From: Clostridia bacterium
GTDB lineage: Bacteria; Bacillota; Clostridia; Oscillospirales; CAG-272
Assembly (NCBI GenBank): GCA_017621655.1
Contig: JAGASS010000030.1
Location: 1 to 58,663, forward strand
Reading direction: 5' to 3'
Length of the DNA: 58,663 nt
Shown in pieces: positions 10,181-18,215 of the stretch. Made by a program: the position numbers and the translations under genes. The notes beneath the pieces are model-generated. The model was not told where the DNA came from. It worked only from the letters and a program-made list of their open reading frames with translations, and did not search any database. Within the stretch, counting starts at the first letter, position 1. Each line of letters starts with the position of its first letter.

Positions 10181-10384
10181 GCCAAACAATCTTAATATTC
10201 ATAGTTATAGGTTTTTTCTCGTTATGGGATAACTATAGCTTTTTCGTCATACAATAAGCAAACACGTTTCGGTAAAAACGCTGCTCCTGCTTATTGTATA
10301 GTGAACCTATGCTATGAAGAGATTGTTTGGCGACAATTGAAGTCAGCGTTTTTCGGTGCGGTGACTTCGGTTGCCGCACTTTTT
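10181..10384 (+). ncRNA. Structured leader RNA or attenuator, copy A (class not recognised)
   Basis: About 204 nt. P1: 10181-10192 pairs with 10320-10331 (12 bp). P2: 10200-10204 with 10312-10316 and 10207-10211 with 10306-10310. P3: 10249-10260 with 10288-10299 (12 bp). The P3 loop segment AAAAACGCTG (10274-10283) is exactly complementary to the 3' linker CAGCGTTTTT (10344-10353), a probable pseudoknot. It ends in a UUCG-capped terminator (10356-10379 plus T-run). The linker can instead pair into that terminator (10334-10345 with 10362-10373, 12 bp), which would prevent termination. The lipoprotein ribosome site lies just behind the T-run. Structure is read from complementarity and from the homologous copy at 37003; the ligand and function are unknown. 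A free-standing 6S-like RNA is the main alternative. Confidence 0.8.
10356..10384 (+). terminator. UUCG-capped terminator of leader RNA A
   Basis: GTGCGGTGAC-TTCG-GTTGCCGCAC followed by TTTTT, a 10-bp stem. It lies only 6 nt before the GGAGG of the next gene, so read-through would be needed for that gene to be made from this promoter. Confidence 0.88.
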
Positions 10385-10404
10385 AATTTATGGAGGAAAA
10401 GAAA

Positions 10405-11823
10405 ATGAAGAAAATTTTATCCATGTTACTGCTTTTCGGAACTTTATTGATATTTGTTTCCTGCGATGAAAGGGAACAGGGAAAACCGTTCGACATGACA
10501 CTTTATAATGAGTTCGAGATAGCTGAAGGCGAGATATACAAAGGAGTATTTGGCACGAAGGAAACAACCGTTAAGCTTGCGAACGGTATGGGAGAGGTCG
10601 AATTGCGAACTTCGATAGAGGTTAGCACAGAGGTTTCTTGCATAATTGTAGAGCGTGTTGTATTTGCTTCTGCTGTGATTGAAGGCGATATTTTAACACT
10701 CAACGGAAGAAGGTACGTTGTTTATCAAAGGCAAGAATATATTGGGGTGGGCGCCGAAAAATATAAGTCAGAATGCAGAACCTCTTATGAAGAACAATTC
10801 GCATCTAAAAAAATTGACAAAAATTCATACGAGCGTTTGATTGCATTGTTGAACGGAGAAGAGCGGCTTGTGGTATGCGCCGATGGATCCGAATCTGACA
10901 ATTATTGTGAAATTAAAGTACAACTCGGTGAAGAAAAAAACTGTAGAGTTCTAAAGTGTAGCTCGGACGAACCGCTAGAATCAACAGATAATTCTGTAAT
11001 ACAGAAGATGGATCAGGAATACGAATACACATCCGATGGAAAGCTTGTTAAGAGTGTGATATACGGTAAAAATGAGTTCATTATTAATGCCGATGAGAAC
11101 GATCTTACCATTGTTACGTATCACGCTGACGGAAAGACCGTTAAGATAGCGGAGCGTTTTGGACCTAATTCTGACGATAACATGGGTTACGATACAACAG
11201 ACCCTATGGAACGTCACGAATATAGAGAGGACGGAACTAAAGAGCGTACAATAGTTGTTAGACATTCTTATACGGGATCGGATTCGGCAATTCACATTGA
11301 AGATCCTTTTGTCGATGGCGATCCTATGACAGTAGTGTACTACAAACGTATTTTTAAGTATGATGAAAAAGAAAATTTGATTACGGCAAAGGGCTATGAC
11401 AAGCAAGAAAAACTTCAGTGTGTATATAACATGGAGTATGATGGAAACGGAAACAGAATTAGTCAAGATGAATATGACGGTCAGGGTAACATTACAGGAC
11501 AGATTACCAAGCTGTATGATGAAAATAGGATTTGTATTTGCGAAAATGAATATGACGGCAACGGTATTATCGTTCGTTCTGTTGAAACTGATCCTGATAA
11601 ATGTTCTAATGTAATAAAGTTTTTCAGTGATGGTAACCTTACTTTGAGAATTGAGATGCTTTTTTATGAAGAAGCTGAAAAGGGTGGCACAGAACTCGTG
11701 GAATTTGGCTCTGCAAATGGATATTATATGGTGGGCGTAAAGTCCCGAATTGATTATGACGCCGACGGAAACATAACTTACAGCGTCGAGTACGACAAGG
11801 ACGGAAACAAAATAAATGAATAA
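10405..11823 (+). CDS. Lipoprotein with YD/RHS-like repeats
   Basis: Predicted lipoprotein of 472 residues with lipobox FVSC (Cys20). ATG 10405 is chosen because the ATG at 10390 overlaps the GGAGG ribosome site. The second half holds degenerate repeats of the form YDGNGNRISQDEYDGQGNI, resembling the YD repeats of RHS/wall-associated proteins and MORN-like beta hairpins. No catalytic motif is seen. The protein should sit on the outer face of the membrane. Expression probably depends on read-through of the structured leader RNA just upstream. It is monocistronic, ending in a bidirectional terminator. Function not recognised. Confidence 0.75.
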   Translation: MKKILSMLLLFGTLLIFVSCDEREQGKPFDMTLYNEFEIAEGEIYKGVFGTKETTVKLANGMGEVELRTSIEVSTEVSCIIVERVVFASAVIEGDILTLNGRRYVVYQRQEYIGVGAEKYKSECRTSYEEQFASKKIDKNSYERLIALLNGEERLVVCADGSESDNYCEIKVQLGEEKNCRVLKCSSDEPLESTDNSVIQKMDQEYEYTSDGKLVKSVIYGKNEFIINADENDLTIVTYHADGKTVKIAERFGPNSDDNMGYDTTDPMERHEYREDGTKERTIVVRHSYTGSDSAIHIEDPFVDGDPMTVVYYKRIFKYDEKENLITAKGYDKQEKLQCVYNMEYDGNGNRISQDEYDGQGNITGQITKLYDENRICICENEYDGNGIIVRSVETDPDKCSNVIKFFSDGNLTLRIEMLFYEEAEKGGTELVEFGSANGYYMVGVKSRIDYDADGNITYSVEYDKDGNKINE

Positions 11824-11824
11824 T

Positions 11825-11858
11825 AAAAAAACTCTCCTGCGGCGCAGGAGAGTTTTTT
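11825..11858. terminator. Bidirectional intrinsic terminator
   Basis: AAAAAACTCTCCTGC / GCAGGAGAGTTTTTT between the convergent lipoprotein and nucleotidase genes. Confidence 0.9.
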
Positions 11859-11860
11859 CA

Positions 11861-13366
11861 TCAGTGCGAAAGTCCGCCCTCTTTGATATAATCCGCGAGC
11901 AGGTCGCGGGCGTAGACCGGCTCGTCGTAGCGTTCGATCTCGGTCAGACGGTTTGGCGCGTAGGAGGACGAATAGCTGTCTACTATTATGTAGTAGGTCT
12001 TGTTTGCATCAATATTGTTTTTGATGCTCGCGCCGTAGGAATCGTAGTAGACGTAATAATTGGAATTATTGGTGTTAAAGAAGCGTCTTTCAAGATCCGA
12101 GCCCTTTATTGAGCAGAGAACGAGGTTGTTATCAAACGGGAAAATCGAGTAGAGATCGCCGTACCGTATCTCGCCTGCTTCAAGGTCATAAGGCGAGCGT
12201 GCCGACATATATCCGCCGCCGAGAACGATGTCGTACTCATCGCCCCAAAGCTCGACGCCCTTTTCGTAGTAGAGCTGTGCGATAACGTCGCGCAGATAGT
12301 CGGAGCTACGCCAGGTCGGTGTCGTGCCGAGAACCTCATCGCCTGCCGCGATCTCGTCCTTGTATTTATTAAGTAGCTCGTTTACGATAGGTGAATCGGG
12401 GAGCTGATAGTATTCGTTGGTTTTTATGAACTTCGCTTCCGTGACTGCCTTATTGCCGTTTGCCGTGTTATAGCGTGCCGACGCATAGGTTATACCGTCG
12501 TTATCGCCGCCACCCTGAAGGTGCCATATGCCCTCATCGTCTGGCTTTGCATAGCTGCGGTGAGTGTGTCCCTCGAAAACAAGGTCAACGTATCCGCGCG
12601 AAAGGGTTATGTCATAATATGACGTGCCGTAATTAACGCTTCCGTTGGTGCCGCCGTCGTGCAGTGAATAAACGATAAATTCGACGCCTTCCTCTTCGCG
12701 AAGACGCTCGGATTCCGCCTTGACAAGCTCGGTAAGCTCATCACCCGTCTTGAAATAAACGTCCTCGACCTTGTCGGGAGAGATAGAAGAATAGCAGTCG
12801 CCGATCGCGCCGATTATACCGACGGTAACTCCGTTTAGCTCAACGACGACCGAGCTTTCGCAATATTCTACCTGCTTGTTAGTATCGCGGTCGTAAATGT
12901 TAATTGCGAGGAACGGAAATTCAGCAAGCTCCTCGTTCTCGATTATTGCTTCTTCGCCCCAGTCAAATTCGTGATTTCCGAGCGTCATTGAAACAAATCC
13001 GACGCGGTTCATCCATTCGGTCATCATATTGCCGGACGTCAGATTCGATTCGGGGCTTCCTTGCCACATATCGCCCGAGGCGAGAAGGACAGTGTTCGGA
13101 TTCTTTGCGCGCGCCTGCTCGAAATAGGTCGTTAGCTCATCGACACCGGGCTGTGAATCGGTGTCGGAAAACTTGCCGTGCAGGTCGTTGAGCGCGTAGA
13201 GGTCAAAGTAGACGAGGACGAGGCGGTTGCAGTTGTCGCAAAAGCCGTCGTCATTCTTGTCCTTGTGATTTCCACCACACTTCTTTTCTCCGTTGCACGA
13301 GGCAAGAAATATCGATGAAAGTGCCAAAATCAGCGCCAAAAAGCGCGTTATAATACCGTTTTTCAT
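11861..13366 (-). CDS. 5'-nucleotidase / 2',3'-cyclic phosphodiesterase family lipoprotein
   Basis: Extracellular lipid-anchored metallophosphoesterase of the UshA/5'-nucleotidase family, 501 residues. The start at 13366 follows CGGAGAA and gives a signal peptide with lipobox FLASC (Cys24). A short Cys/His/Asp-rich stretch (CGGNHKDKNDDGFCDNC) follows. The metallophosphatase domain shows LNDLHG, GDMWQGSP, GNHEFDWG and GHTHRS, the metal-binding set. The C-terminal nucleotidase domain shows LGGGYMSARSPY and IRYGDLYSIFPFDNNL. It would release phosphate and nucleosides from nucleotides outside the cell. The gene is monocistronic. Confidence 0.9.
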   Translation of the reverse strand: MKNGIITRFLALILALSSIFLASCNGEKKCGGNHKDKNDDGFCDNCNRLVLVYFDLYALNDLHGKFSDTDSQPGVDELTTYFEQARAKNPNTVLLASGDMWQGSPESNLTSGNMMTEWMNRVGFVSMTLGNHEFDWGEEAIIENEELAEFPFLAINIYDRDTNKQVEYCESSVVVELNGVTVGIIGAIGDCYSSISPDKVEDVYFKTGDELTELVKAESERLREEEGVEFIVYSLHDGGTNGSVNYGTSYYDITLSRGYVDLVFEGHTHRSYAKPDDEGIWHLQGGGDNDGITYASARYNTANGNKAVTEAKFIKTNEYYQLPDSPIVNELLNKYKDEIAAGDEVLGTTPTWRSSDYLRDVIAQLYYEKGVELWGDEYDIVLGGGYMSARSPYDLEAGEIRYGDLYSIFPFDNNLVLCSIKGSDLERRFFNTNNSNYYVYYDSYGASIKNNIDANKTYYIIVDSYSSSYAPNRLTEIERYDEPVYARDLLADYIKEGGLSH

Positions 13367-13396
13367 TTGTTTTCTCCGAATTTTTACATTAAGTAT

Positions 13397-13425
13397 ATTA
13401 TATACGATTTTTTTAGTGCCGTCAA
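13397..13425 (-). promoter_or_regulatory. Promoter of the 5'-nucleotidase gene
   Basis: On the minus strand TTGACG (13425-13420), 17-bp spacer, TATAAT (13402-13397). Confidence 0.75.
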
Positions 13426-13489
13426 CAGCATATTTACTCAAGGAAAATTCCATAAAATTCAAAAAAGTCTTTTAATTGCTAATTATATA

Positions 13490-13498
13490 TGCTATAAT
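13490..13498 (+). promoter_or_regulatory. Extended -10 promoter of tldD-tldE
   Basis: TGC-TATAAT (TATAAT at 13493-13498) gives an extended -10. The -35 position holds only TTTTAA. Confidence 0.6.
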
Positions 13499-13535
13499 TA
13501 ATACAATAACCTAAATAATTAGGGAGGAATAAACA

Positions 13536-14948
13536 ATGAGTGTTAAACACACAGAGGTTTTCGGTATTACCGAGGATATAGCGAAGGGCATTCTTGAAGC
13601 GGCTCTTAGCACAGGCGGCGATTTCGCCGAGGTATATATCGAAAATTCGGCAAACGAAGTTTTGATGATGCGTGAAAGAAAGCTCGCAAACGCGAACGCA
13701 TCAAAGGTTATGGGCGCGGCTGTCCGCGTTATCAAGGACGGAACGGAGGTAAACGCGTCGGTTACCGATTTCACACCCGAAAAGCTTATGGCTACCGCGA
13801 AGGTGCTTGCCGACAGCTTCGAGGGCGAAAAGAGAGTTGACGTTCTTCCTTTCGTCGAAAAGACCGTTCCGATCGCGGTTGATCCCAAGTATATCCGCGG
13901 CGAGGATTACACCGAGGAGCTTAAGCTTCTTTCGGGCGCGACAGAGGGCGCGTACGGCTACAGCCCCGAGATCGTTCAGGTAATGGCTAACCTTACCAAG
14001 AAGGAACAGAGAATTTTCGTGTTCGCAAGTGACTCGACCTGGCAGACAGACTACCGCTGCAACACGAGAATCATGTGTCAGGCGATAGCGAGTGACGGCA
14101 AGGATATGCAGCCGGCTCACAGCTCGTTCGGACGCAATCAGGGAATGGAGATGTTCGAGGGATTTGATCCCGTTGAATTCGGACGCAACGCGGCGTTCAA
14201 CGCAGTTGAAATGCTTCACGCAGATCAGATGCAGGGCGGCGAGATGCCCGTTGTTATCCACAACGGCTTCGGCGGAGTTATTCTTCACGAGGCGTGCGTT
14301 CACGGTCTTGAAGCGACCTCCGTTGCAAAGGGCATGAGCGTTTTCTGCGGAAAGCTCGGTGAAAAGGTTGCATCTGACATCGTAAACGCTGTTGACGACG
14401 GTACGGGCGAGAACCTTTGGGGCTCTATCAACGTTGACGACGAGGGAACACCTGCTAAACGCAATCTTCTTATAGAGAACGGTATTCTTAAATCCTATCT
14501 CGTTGATAAGAGAAATTCGGCAAAGATGAATCATCCGATAACCGGCTCGTCGCGCCGTGAGTCGTACAAGTATCAGACGACCTCGCGTATGACGAACACA
14601 TATTTCCTCCCCGGCGAATCGACCTTCGAGGAGATCATTGCGAACACCAAGTACGGACTTTTCGCAAAGGAAATGGGTGGCGGATCGGTCAACCCCGCAA
14701 CGGGCGAATTCAACTTCGCAGTAGACGTTGCGTATATGATTGAGGACGGAAAGATCACCAAGCCCGTCAAGGGTGCGACGCTCGTCGGCTCGGGCAAGGA
14801 CGTTCTTCTTAGAATAGACATGATAGGTAATAACCTTGAATACGGCTACGGTATGTGCGGCTCTATGAGCGGCTCTGTTCCGACTATCGTCGGTCAGCCG
14901 ACAATAAGAGTTTCGAGCATGACTGTCGGCGGAAAGGGAGGTAAGTGA
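13536..14948 (+). CDS. tldD: TldD/PmbA family metalloprotease, TldD-type subunit
   Basis: Catalytic subunit of the TldD/TldE protease, which in E. coli trims unfolded peptides and matures microcin B17. The 470-residue product has the metal-binding HExxxH motif as H251-E252-A-C-V-H256, followed by GLEAT. The more usual form is HEAxGH, so Val replaces Gly before the second His. The C-terminus has GGSVNPATGEFNF and the Gly-rich GSGKDVLLRIDMIG typical of the family. The ribosome site GGGAGG lies 9 nt upstream. The partner gene follows immediately. Confidence 0.93.
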   Translation: MSVKHTEVFGITEDIAKGILEAALSTGGDFAEVYIENSANEVLMMRERKLANANASKVMGAAVRVIKDGTEVNASVTDFTPEKLMATAKVLADSFEGEKRVDVLPFVEKTVPIAVDPKYIRGEDYTEELKLLSGATEGAYGYSPEIVQVMANLTKKEQRIFVFASDSTWQTDYRCNTRIMCQAIASDGKDMQPAHSSFGRNQGMEMFEGFDPVEFGRNAAFNAVEMLHADQMQGGEMPVVIHNGFGGVILHEACVHGLEATSVAKGMSVFCGKLGEKVASDIVNAVDDGTGENLWGSINVDDEGTPAKRNLLIENGILKSYLVDKRNSAKMNHPITGSSRRESYKYQTTSRMTNTYFLPGESTFEEIIANTKYGLFAKEMGGGSVNPATGEFNFAVDVAYMIEDGKITKPVKGATLVGSGKDVLLRIDMIGNNLEYGYGMCGSMSGSVPTIVGQPTIRVSSMTVGGKGGK

Positions 14949-14950
14949 TA

Positions 14951-16282
14951 ATGACTCTTCAGAACGTTATAAAAAGAGGCCTTGAGCTTGGTCTTGAGGC
15001 AGTTGAGGTATATGCTAACACCTCCGAAAGCAACACGATAAAGCTCGACGACGGCAAGCTTGAATCCTACAACATGAAGGAGATCTTCTCGGTTTCTATC
15101 CGCGGACTCAAGGACGGAAAAATGGCGTACGTCAATTCCGAGTCGCTTGACGACGAAGCAATTGAGAGTGTTCTTCAAAGCTTGATAAAGAACGTGACTG
15201 CGCTTGACGCGACCGAGCCGGAGTTTATGTACGAGGGCGGAAGCACCTACGTTACCGTTCCCGAGGTCAAATCTGACTACAAGGAGCATACGACAAGCGA
15301 AAAGATCGCAATGCTTAAGAAGCTTGAAAGCGAAGCTCGCGCAAAGAGCGATAAGATCGTAAAGATCGGTTACTGCCAGTATTCCGAAACCTCGCAAAAG
15401 GCAACTCTTATGAATTCCAAGGGGCTTGATCTGACAAGAGAGCTTTCCTATACCACGACCTTCCTCGGCGCTCTTGCAAGCAACGGCGAGCAGACTGTAG
15501 TCGGAATGTCGGGTGATATAAACCTTAATTTCAACGATATTGAATGTGACCGCATAGTAGAGGAATCGACGGAATCGGCTCTTTCTCAGCTCGGGGCAGG
15601 CGCTATTGAGACTGGCAAGTATCCCGTAGTATTCAAGCGTGACGCCGCAAGCGAGATCCTTTCTGCGTTCTCGTCGGTATTCCTTGGTGACAGCGCGCTT
15701 CGCAAGATGACGCTTCTTACCGATAAGGTCGGAACTAAAGTGTTCGGAGATAATATCACGATCGTTGACGATCCCTTCTCCGACGTTGCGCTTATCAAGT
15801 ATCCGTTCGACGACGAGGGTGTTCCTTGCCGTACCAAGAACGTAGTTGAAAACGGCGTGTTCTGCGGATTCTTAAACAACCTTAAAACCGCTAACTTCCT
15901 CAAGGCAGAGCCGACGGGTAATGGCTTCAAGGCGGGCGGAACGGGATCGATCACCTCATCGCCCACGAATCTTTACCTCAAGGAAGGTAACCTCACAAAG
16001 GACGAGATCATCGCAACTGTAGAAAACGGCATTTACGTCACCGAAGTTAACGGTCTGCACGCAGGACTTAATCCGATTTCGGGCGCGTTCAACGTCCAGG
16101 CGTCGGGCTTCGTTATCAAGGACGGTAAGCTTGACCGACCCATTACGCTCTTCGTCGTAAGCGGTAACTTCTACGAAATGATGAACGACGTAGTCGAGAT
16201 CGGCAACGACATCGAAAAGCGCTTCGTTAACGTAGCTTGTCCTACGATAAAGATCGGATCGCTTGCGATTTCCGGTAAGTAA
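14951..16282 (+). CDS. pmbA: TldD/PmbA family protein, TldE/PmbA-type subunit
   Basis: Partner of the upstream TldD. The 443-residue protein shares the two-domain fold but lacks HExxxH, as TldE/PmbA proteins do; in E. coli the two form a heterodimer. ATG 14951 is preferred: GGGAGG at 14936-14941 lies 9 nt away, while a GTG at 14945 is only 3 nt from it. The start lies 2 nt past the tldD stop, so the two are co-expressed. The C-terminal VACPTIKIGSLAISGK is characteristic. Confidence 0.92.
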   Translation: MTLQNVIKRGLELGLEAVEVYANTSESNTIKLDDGKLESYNMKEIFSVSIRGLKDGKMAYVNSESLDDEAIESVLQSLIKNVTALDATEPEFMYEGGSTYVTVPEVKSDYKEHTTSEKIAMLKKLESEARAKSDKIVKIGYCQYSETSQKATLMNSKGLDLTRELSYTTTFLGALASNGEQTVVGMSGDINLNFNDIECDRIVEESTESALSQLGAGAIETGKYPVVFKRDAASEILSAFSSVFLGDSALRKMTLLTDKVGTKVFGDNITIVDDPFSDVALIKYPFDDEGVPCRTKNVVENGVFCGFLNNLKTANFLKAEPTGNGFKAGGTGSITSSPTNLYLKEGNLTKDEIIATVENGIYVTEVNGLHAGLNPISGAFNVQASGFVIKDGKLDRPITLFVVSGNFYEMMNDVVEIGNDIEKRFVNVACPTIKIGSLAISGK

Positions 16283-16289
16283 ATAGAAA

Positions 16290-16321
16290 AACGGCAGAGG
16301 AATTTAGGTTCCTCTGCCGTT
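16290..16321. terminator. Hairpin after pmbA
   Basis: AACGGCAGAGGAA / TTCCTCTGCCGTT, a perfect 13-bp stem with a 6-nt loop. No long T-run follows, so it may act as a weak terminator or mRNA end. Confidence 0.6.
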
Positions 16322-16371
16322 AATGCCTCGCCCTCCGGGAGAGGTGTCGGCGAAGCCGACGGAGAGGGAAA
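16321..16371. repeat. Dispersed palindromic repeat left of the DUF559 gene
   Basis: CCCTCCGGGAGAGGTGTCGG and CGAAGCCGACGGAGAGGG form a palindrome related to the elements at 9890-9943 and 16751-16836. It runs right up to the DUF559 start codon. Confidence 0.7.
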
Positions 16372-16746
16372 ATGGAGCACAGAATAAGAAATCAGAATAA
16401 AGAATTGCTGGAGTTCGCAAAAAATTTGCGCCGTAATATGACTAAACAGGAAAAGCATTTATGGTATGACTATTTGCGTAACTATCCAATAAAAATATAT
16501 AAGCAACGCATAATAGACAACTATATTGCAGATTTCTACTGTCATCAGGCAAAACTCGTAATCGAAATCGATGGCTCACAGCATTATACTGAAGACGGGA
16601 GAAGTAGGGACGAAGAGAGAACGTTGATTCTCCAAAAGCACGATTTGCTCGTTATGAGATTTACAAACGGAGATGTAGATGATTATTTTGAGGGTGTTTG
16701 CAAGATGATAGATAAAACCATAAAGGAAAGAATGAATGGCTGTTGA
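16372..16746 (+). CDS. DUF559 (Vsr-like) endonuclease-fold protein
   Basis: The 124-residue protein matches the DUF559 family, small proteins related to the very-short-patch-repair endonuclease fold. Visible landmarks are LRRNMTKQEKHLWYDYLR near the N-terminus and the nuclease-core strand VIEIDGSQHY near residue 65, with R.L.L...LLVMRFTN after it. Substrate and role are not established for this family; DNA repair or association with mobile repeats is proposed. The gene has no recognisable ribosome site of the local type (its upstream is repeat DNA) and is bracketed on both sides by the dispersed palindromic repeats, suggesting it moves or spreads with them. Confidence 0.85.
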   Translation: MEHRIRNQNKELLEFAKNLRRNMTKQEKHLWYDYLRNYPIKIYKQRIIDNYIADFYCHQAKLVIEIDGSQHYTEDGRSRDEERTLILQKHDLLVMRFTNGDVDDYFEGVCKMIDKTIKERMNGC

Positions 16747-16750
16747 TTTT

Positions 16751-16836
16751 TGCCCTCTCACCGCTTCGCGGAGCTCCCCCAAAGGGGGAGCCATGCCCTC
16801 TCACCGCTTCGCGGAGCTCCCCCAAAGGGGGAACCA
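16751..16836. repeat. Two tandem 43-bp palindromic repeats
   Basis: Two almost identical 43-bp units (16751-16793 and 16794-16836), each TGCCCTCTCACCGCTTCGCG followed by GAGCTCCCCCAAAGGGGGA. They are the reverse complement of the element near 9900-9943. Confidence 0.9.
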
Positions 16837-16841
16837 AATAA

Positions 16842-16868
16842 AAAATCCCCCGAAATCGGGGGATTTTG
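16842..16868 (-). terminator. Terminator of the Gfo/Idh gene
   Basis: AAAATCCCCCG / CGGGGGATTTT; reading on the minus strand it ends in a T-rich tract. Confidence 0.85.
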
Positions 16869-16877
16869 TTTGTTATA

Positions 16878-17930
16878 TCAGCACTTAAGCTCTGAGCGCT
16901 TTGCTGCGGACTGATAGAGGCAGTCGAGAAGCTTTGCACTTTCAAGGATATTGTCGATATTGTTTCTGTTCTTTTCGCCGGTTTCGATAGATTCAAGGAA
17001 CGCCTTGTCCTCTGCGGTATAGAAGTTGGGGTTATCGTGATCGGTAGTGTGAGATTCGAGGGTCTTTGCATCCCAGTATGTGAACTGTCCGCAGTAGTTA
17101 AGACGTGCGCCCATCTTGTCGCCGAGGAAGTCGATGTATTTCTCGTCAACGCCGACGTTCTGCGCCCACGCGCCGTTGAAGGAAATGCTTGCCTTGTCTG
17201 TACGAATATAGCCGGATATGAAGTCGTCAACGTCATTTACACCGTTTTCAACGTCAGATGTGTCCTCAGCCCACATGTAATTGTACTTGTATTCCTTCAT
17301 ATCCTTTGCTATTTCACAGTAAGCGTCGCAGGTAACGTCGAGGAGCTTTGCTCCGCCGAGAATGTAAAGAATGAGATCGAGGAAGTGTACGCCCCAGTCG
17401 ATAAGAACGCCGCCGCCCGACTGTTCCTTTGTCGTGAACGCGCCGCCGAGACCGGGAATACTTCTGAAAGAACGGAAGGAAGCGTATACGTGGTAAAGAT
17501 TACCGAACTTGCCTTCAGCGACCATATCGTGAAGCATCTCAACAGACTTCTGGTAACGGTTGCAAACGCCGATGTTGAGGATCTTGCCCTGCTTATTTGC
17601 TTCCTCAGCCATCTCACAGGAGAGAGCGTAGTTTACCGTGATTGGCTTTTCGCACATAACGTGCTTGCCTGCCTTAAGGGCGTCCATAGTAACGGTGTAA
17701 TGCGCATAGTTGGGGGTAAGAACGAAAACTGCGTCGACCTCGGGGTCGTTAAGCGCGATCTTGTAATCGGTGATTACGTTTTCAATCTTGGGATGAGCTT
17801 CCTTCATCGCCTGTGCCTTTTCAATGATGAGATCGCAGGCATACTTGATGCGAACGTCGATCTGGTCGAAAGCGGGGAAGTGAGCGTCGCGGGCGATACG
17901 GCCGCAACCGATAACTGCTATTGTTTTCAT
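16878..17930 (-). CDS. Gfo/Idh/MocA family oxidoreductase
   Basis: NAD(P)-dependent sugar or polyol dehydrogenase-like enzyme, 350 residues. The Rossmann start AVIGCGRIARDAHFPAF binds the dinucleotide. CEKPITVN near residue 94 is the conserved EKP motif carrying the catalytic-site Lys, and GGGVLIDWGVHFLDLILYILG near 170-190 carries the substrate-side His and Asp typical of the family. GGAGGAATAAAA precedes the ATG. The gene is monocistronic with its own promoter and terminator. The substrate cannot be told from sequence; inositol, glucose or related sugars are the usual ones. Confidence 0.9.
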   Translation of the reverse strand: MKTIAVIGCGRIARDAHFPAFDQIDVRIKYACDLIIEKAQAMKEAHPKIENVITDYKIALNDPEVDAVFVLTPNYAHYTVTMDALKAGKHVMCEKPITVNYALSCEMAEEANKQGKILNIGVCNRYQKSVEMLHDMVAEGKFGNLYHVYASFRSFRSIPGLGGAFTTKEQSGGGVLIDWGVHFLDLILYILGGAKLLDVTCDAYCEIAKDMKEYKYNYMWAEDTSDVENGVNDVDDFISGYIRTDKASISFNGAWAQNVGVDEKYIDFLGDKMGARLNYCGQFTYWDAKTLESHTTDHDNPNFYTAEDKAFLESIETGEKNRNNIDNILESAKLLDCLYQSAAKRSELKC

Positions 17931-17971
17931 TTTTTATTCCTCCAAAAATGATACTTTTTGCTGTTGACAAC

Positions 17972-18000
17972 ATTATAACACGGATAAACAGAAAAGTAAA
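17972..18000 (-). promoter_or_regulatory. Promoter of the Gfo/Idh gene
   Basis: Minus strand TTTACT (18000-17995), 17-bp spacer, TATAAT (17977-17972). Confidence 0.65.
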
Positions 18001-18135
18001 TACGGTTTAGGTCTCCTTTTTTGCTGTTTTTAGTGCTTATTTTGCGAAAAATCATATTTATGAGCATTTGCTTAACATGCACTAATTCATTTAGCAGATT
18101 ATTCAATAATTTTATCATAAAATTTCATAAACGGC

Positions 18136-18164
18136 TTGCTTTTTGTCGTAGGTTGTTGTATAAT
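18136..18164 (+). promoter_or_regulatory. Promoter of the exported OB-like protein gene
   Basis: TTGCTT (18136-18141), 17-bp spacer, TATAAT (18159-18164); the start codon is about 45 nt past the predicted transcription start. Confidence 0.7.
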
Positions 18165-18215
18165 GTATGGAGTAAAATATTGCTTCGGCAAAATTAATTT
18201 TTATGGAGGTTCATT

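Noticed and set aside
10181..10384. 6S RNA as the identity of the leader RNAs
   Set aside because: Length and rod-like closing helix fit, but the loop-linker pseudoknot, the antiterminator and the position just before ribosome sites do not. Kept only as an alternative.
16751..16836. CRISPR array
   Set aside because: Only two directly adjacent palindromic units without spacers; no cas genes.
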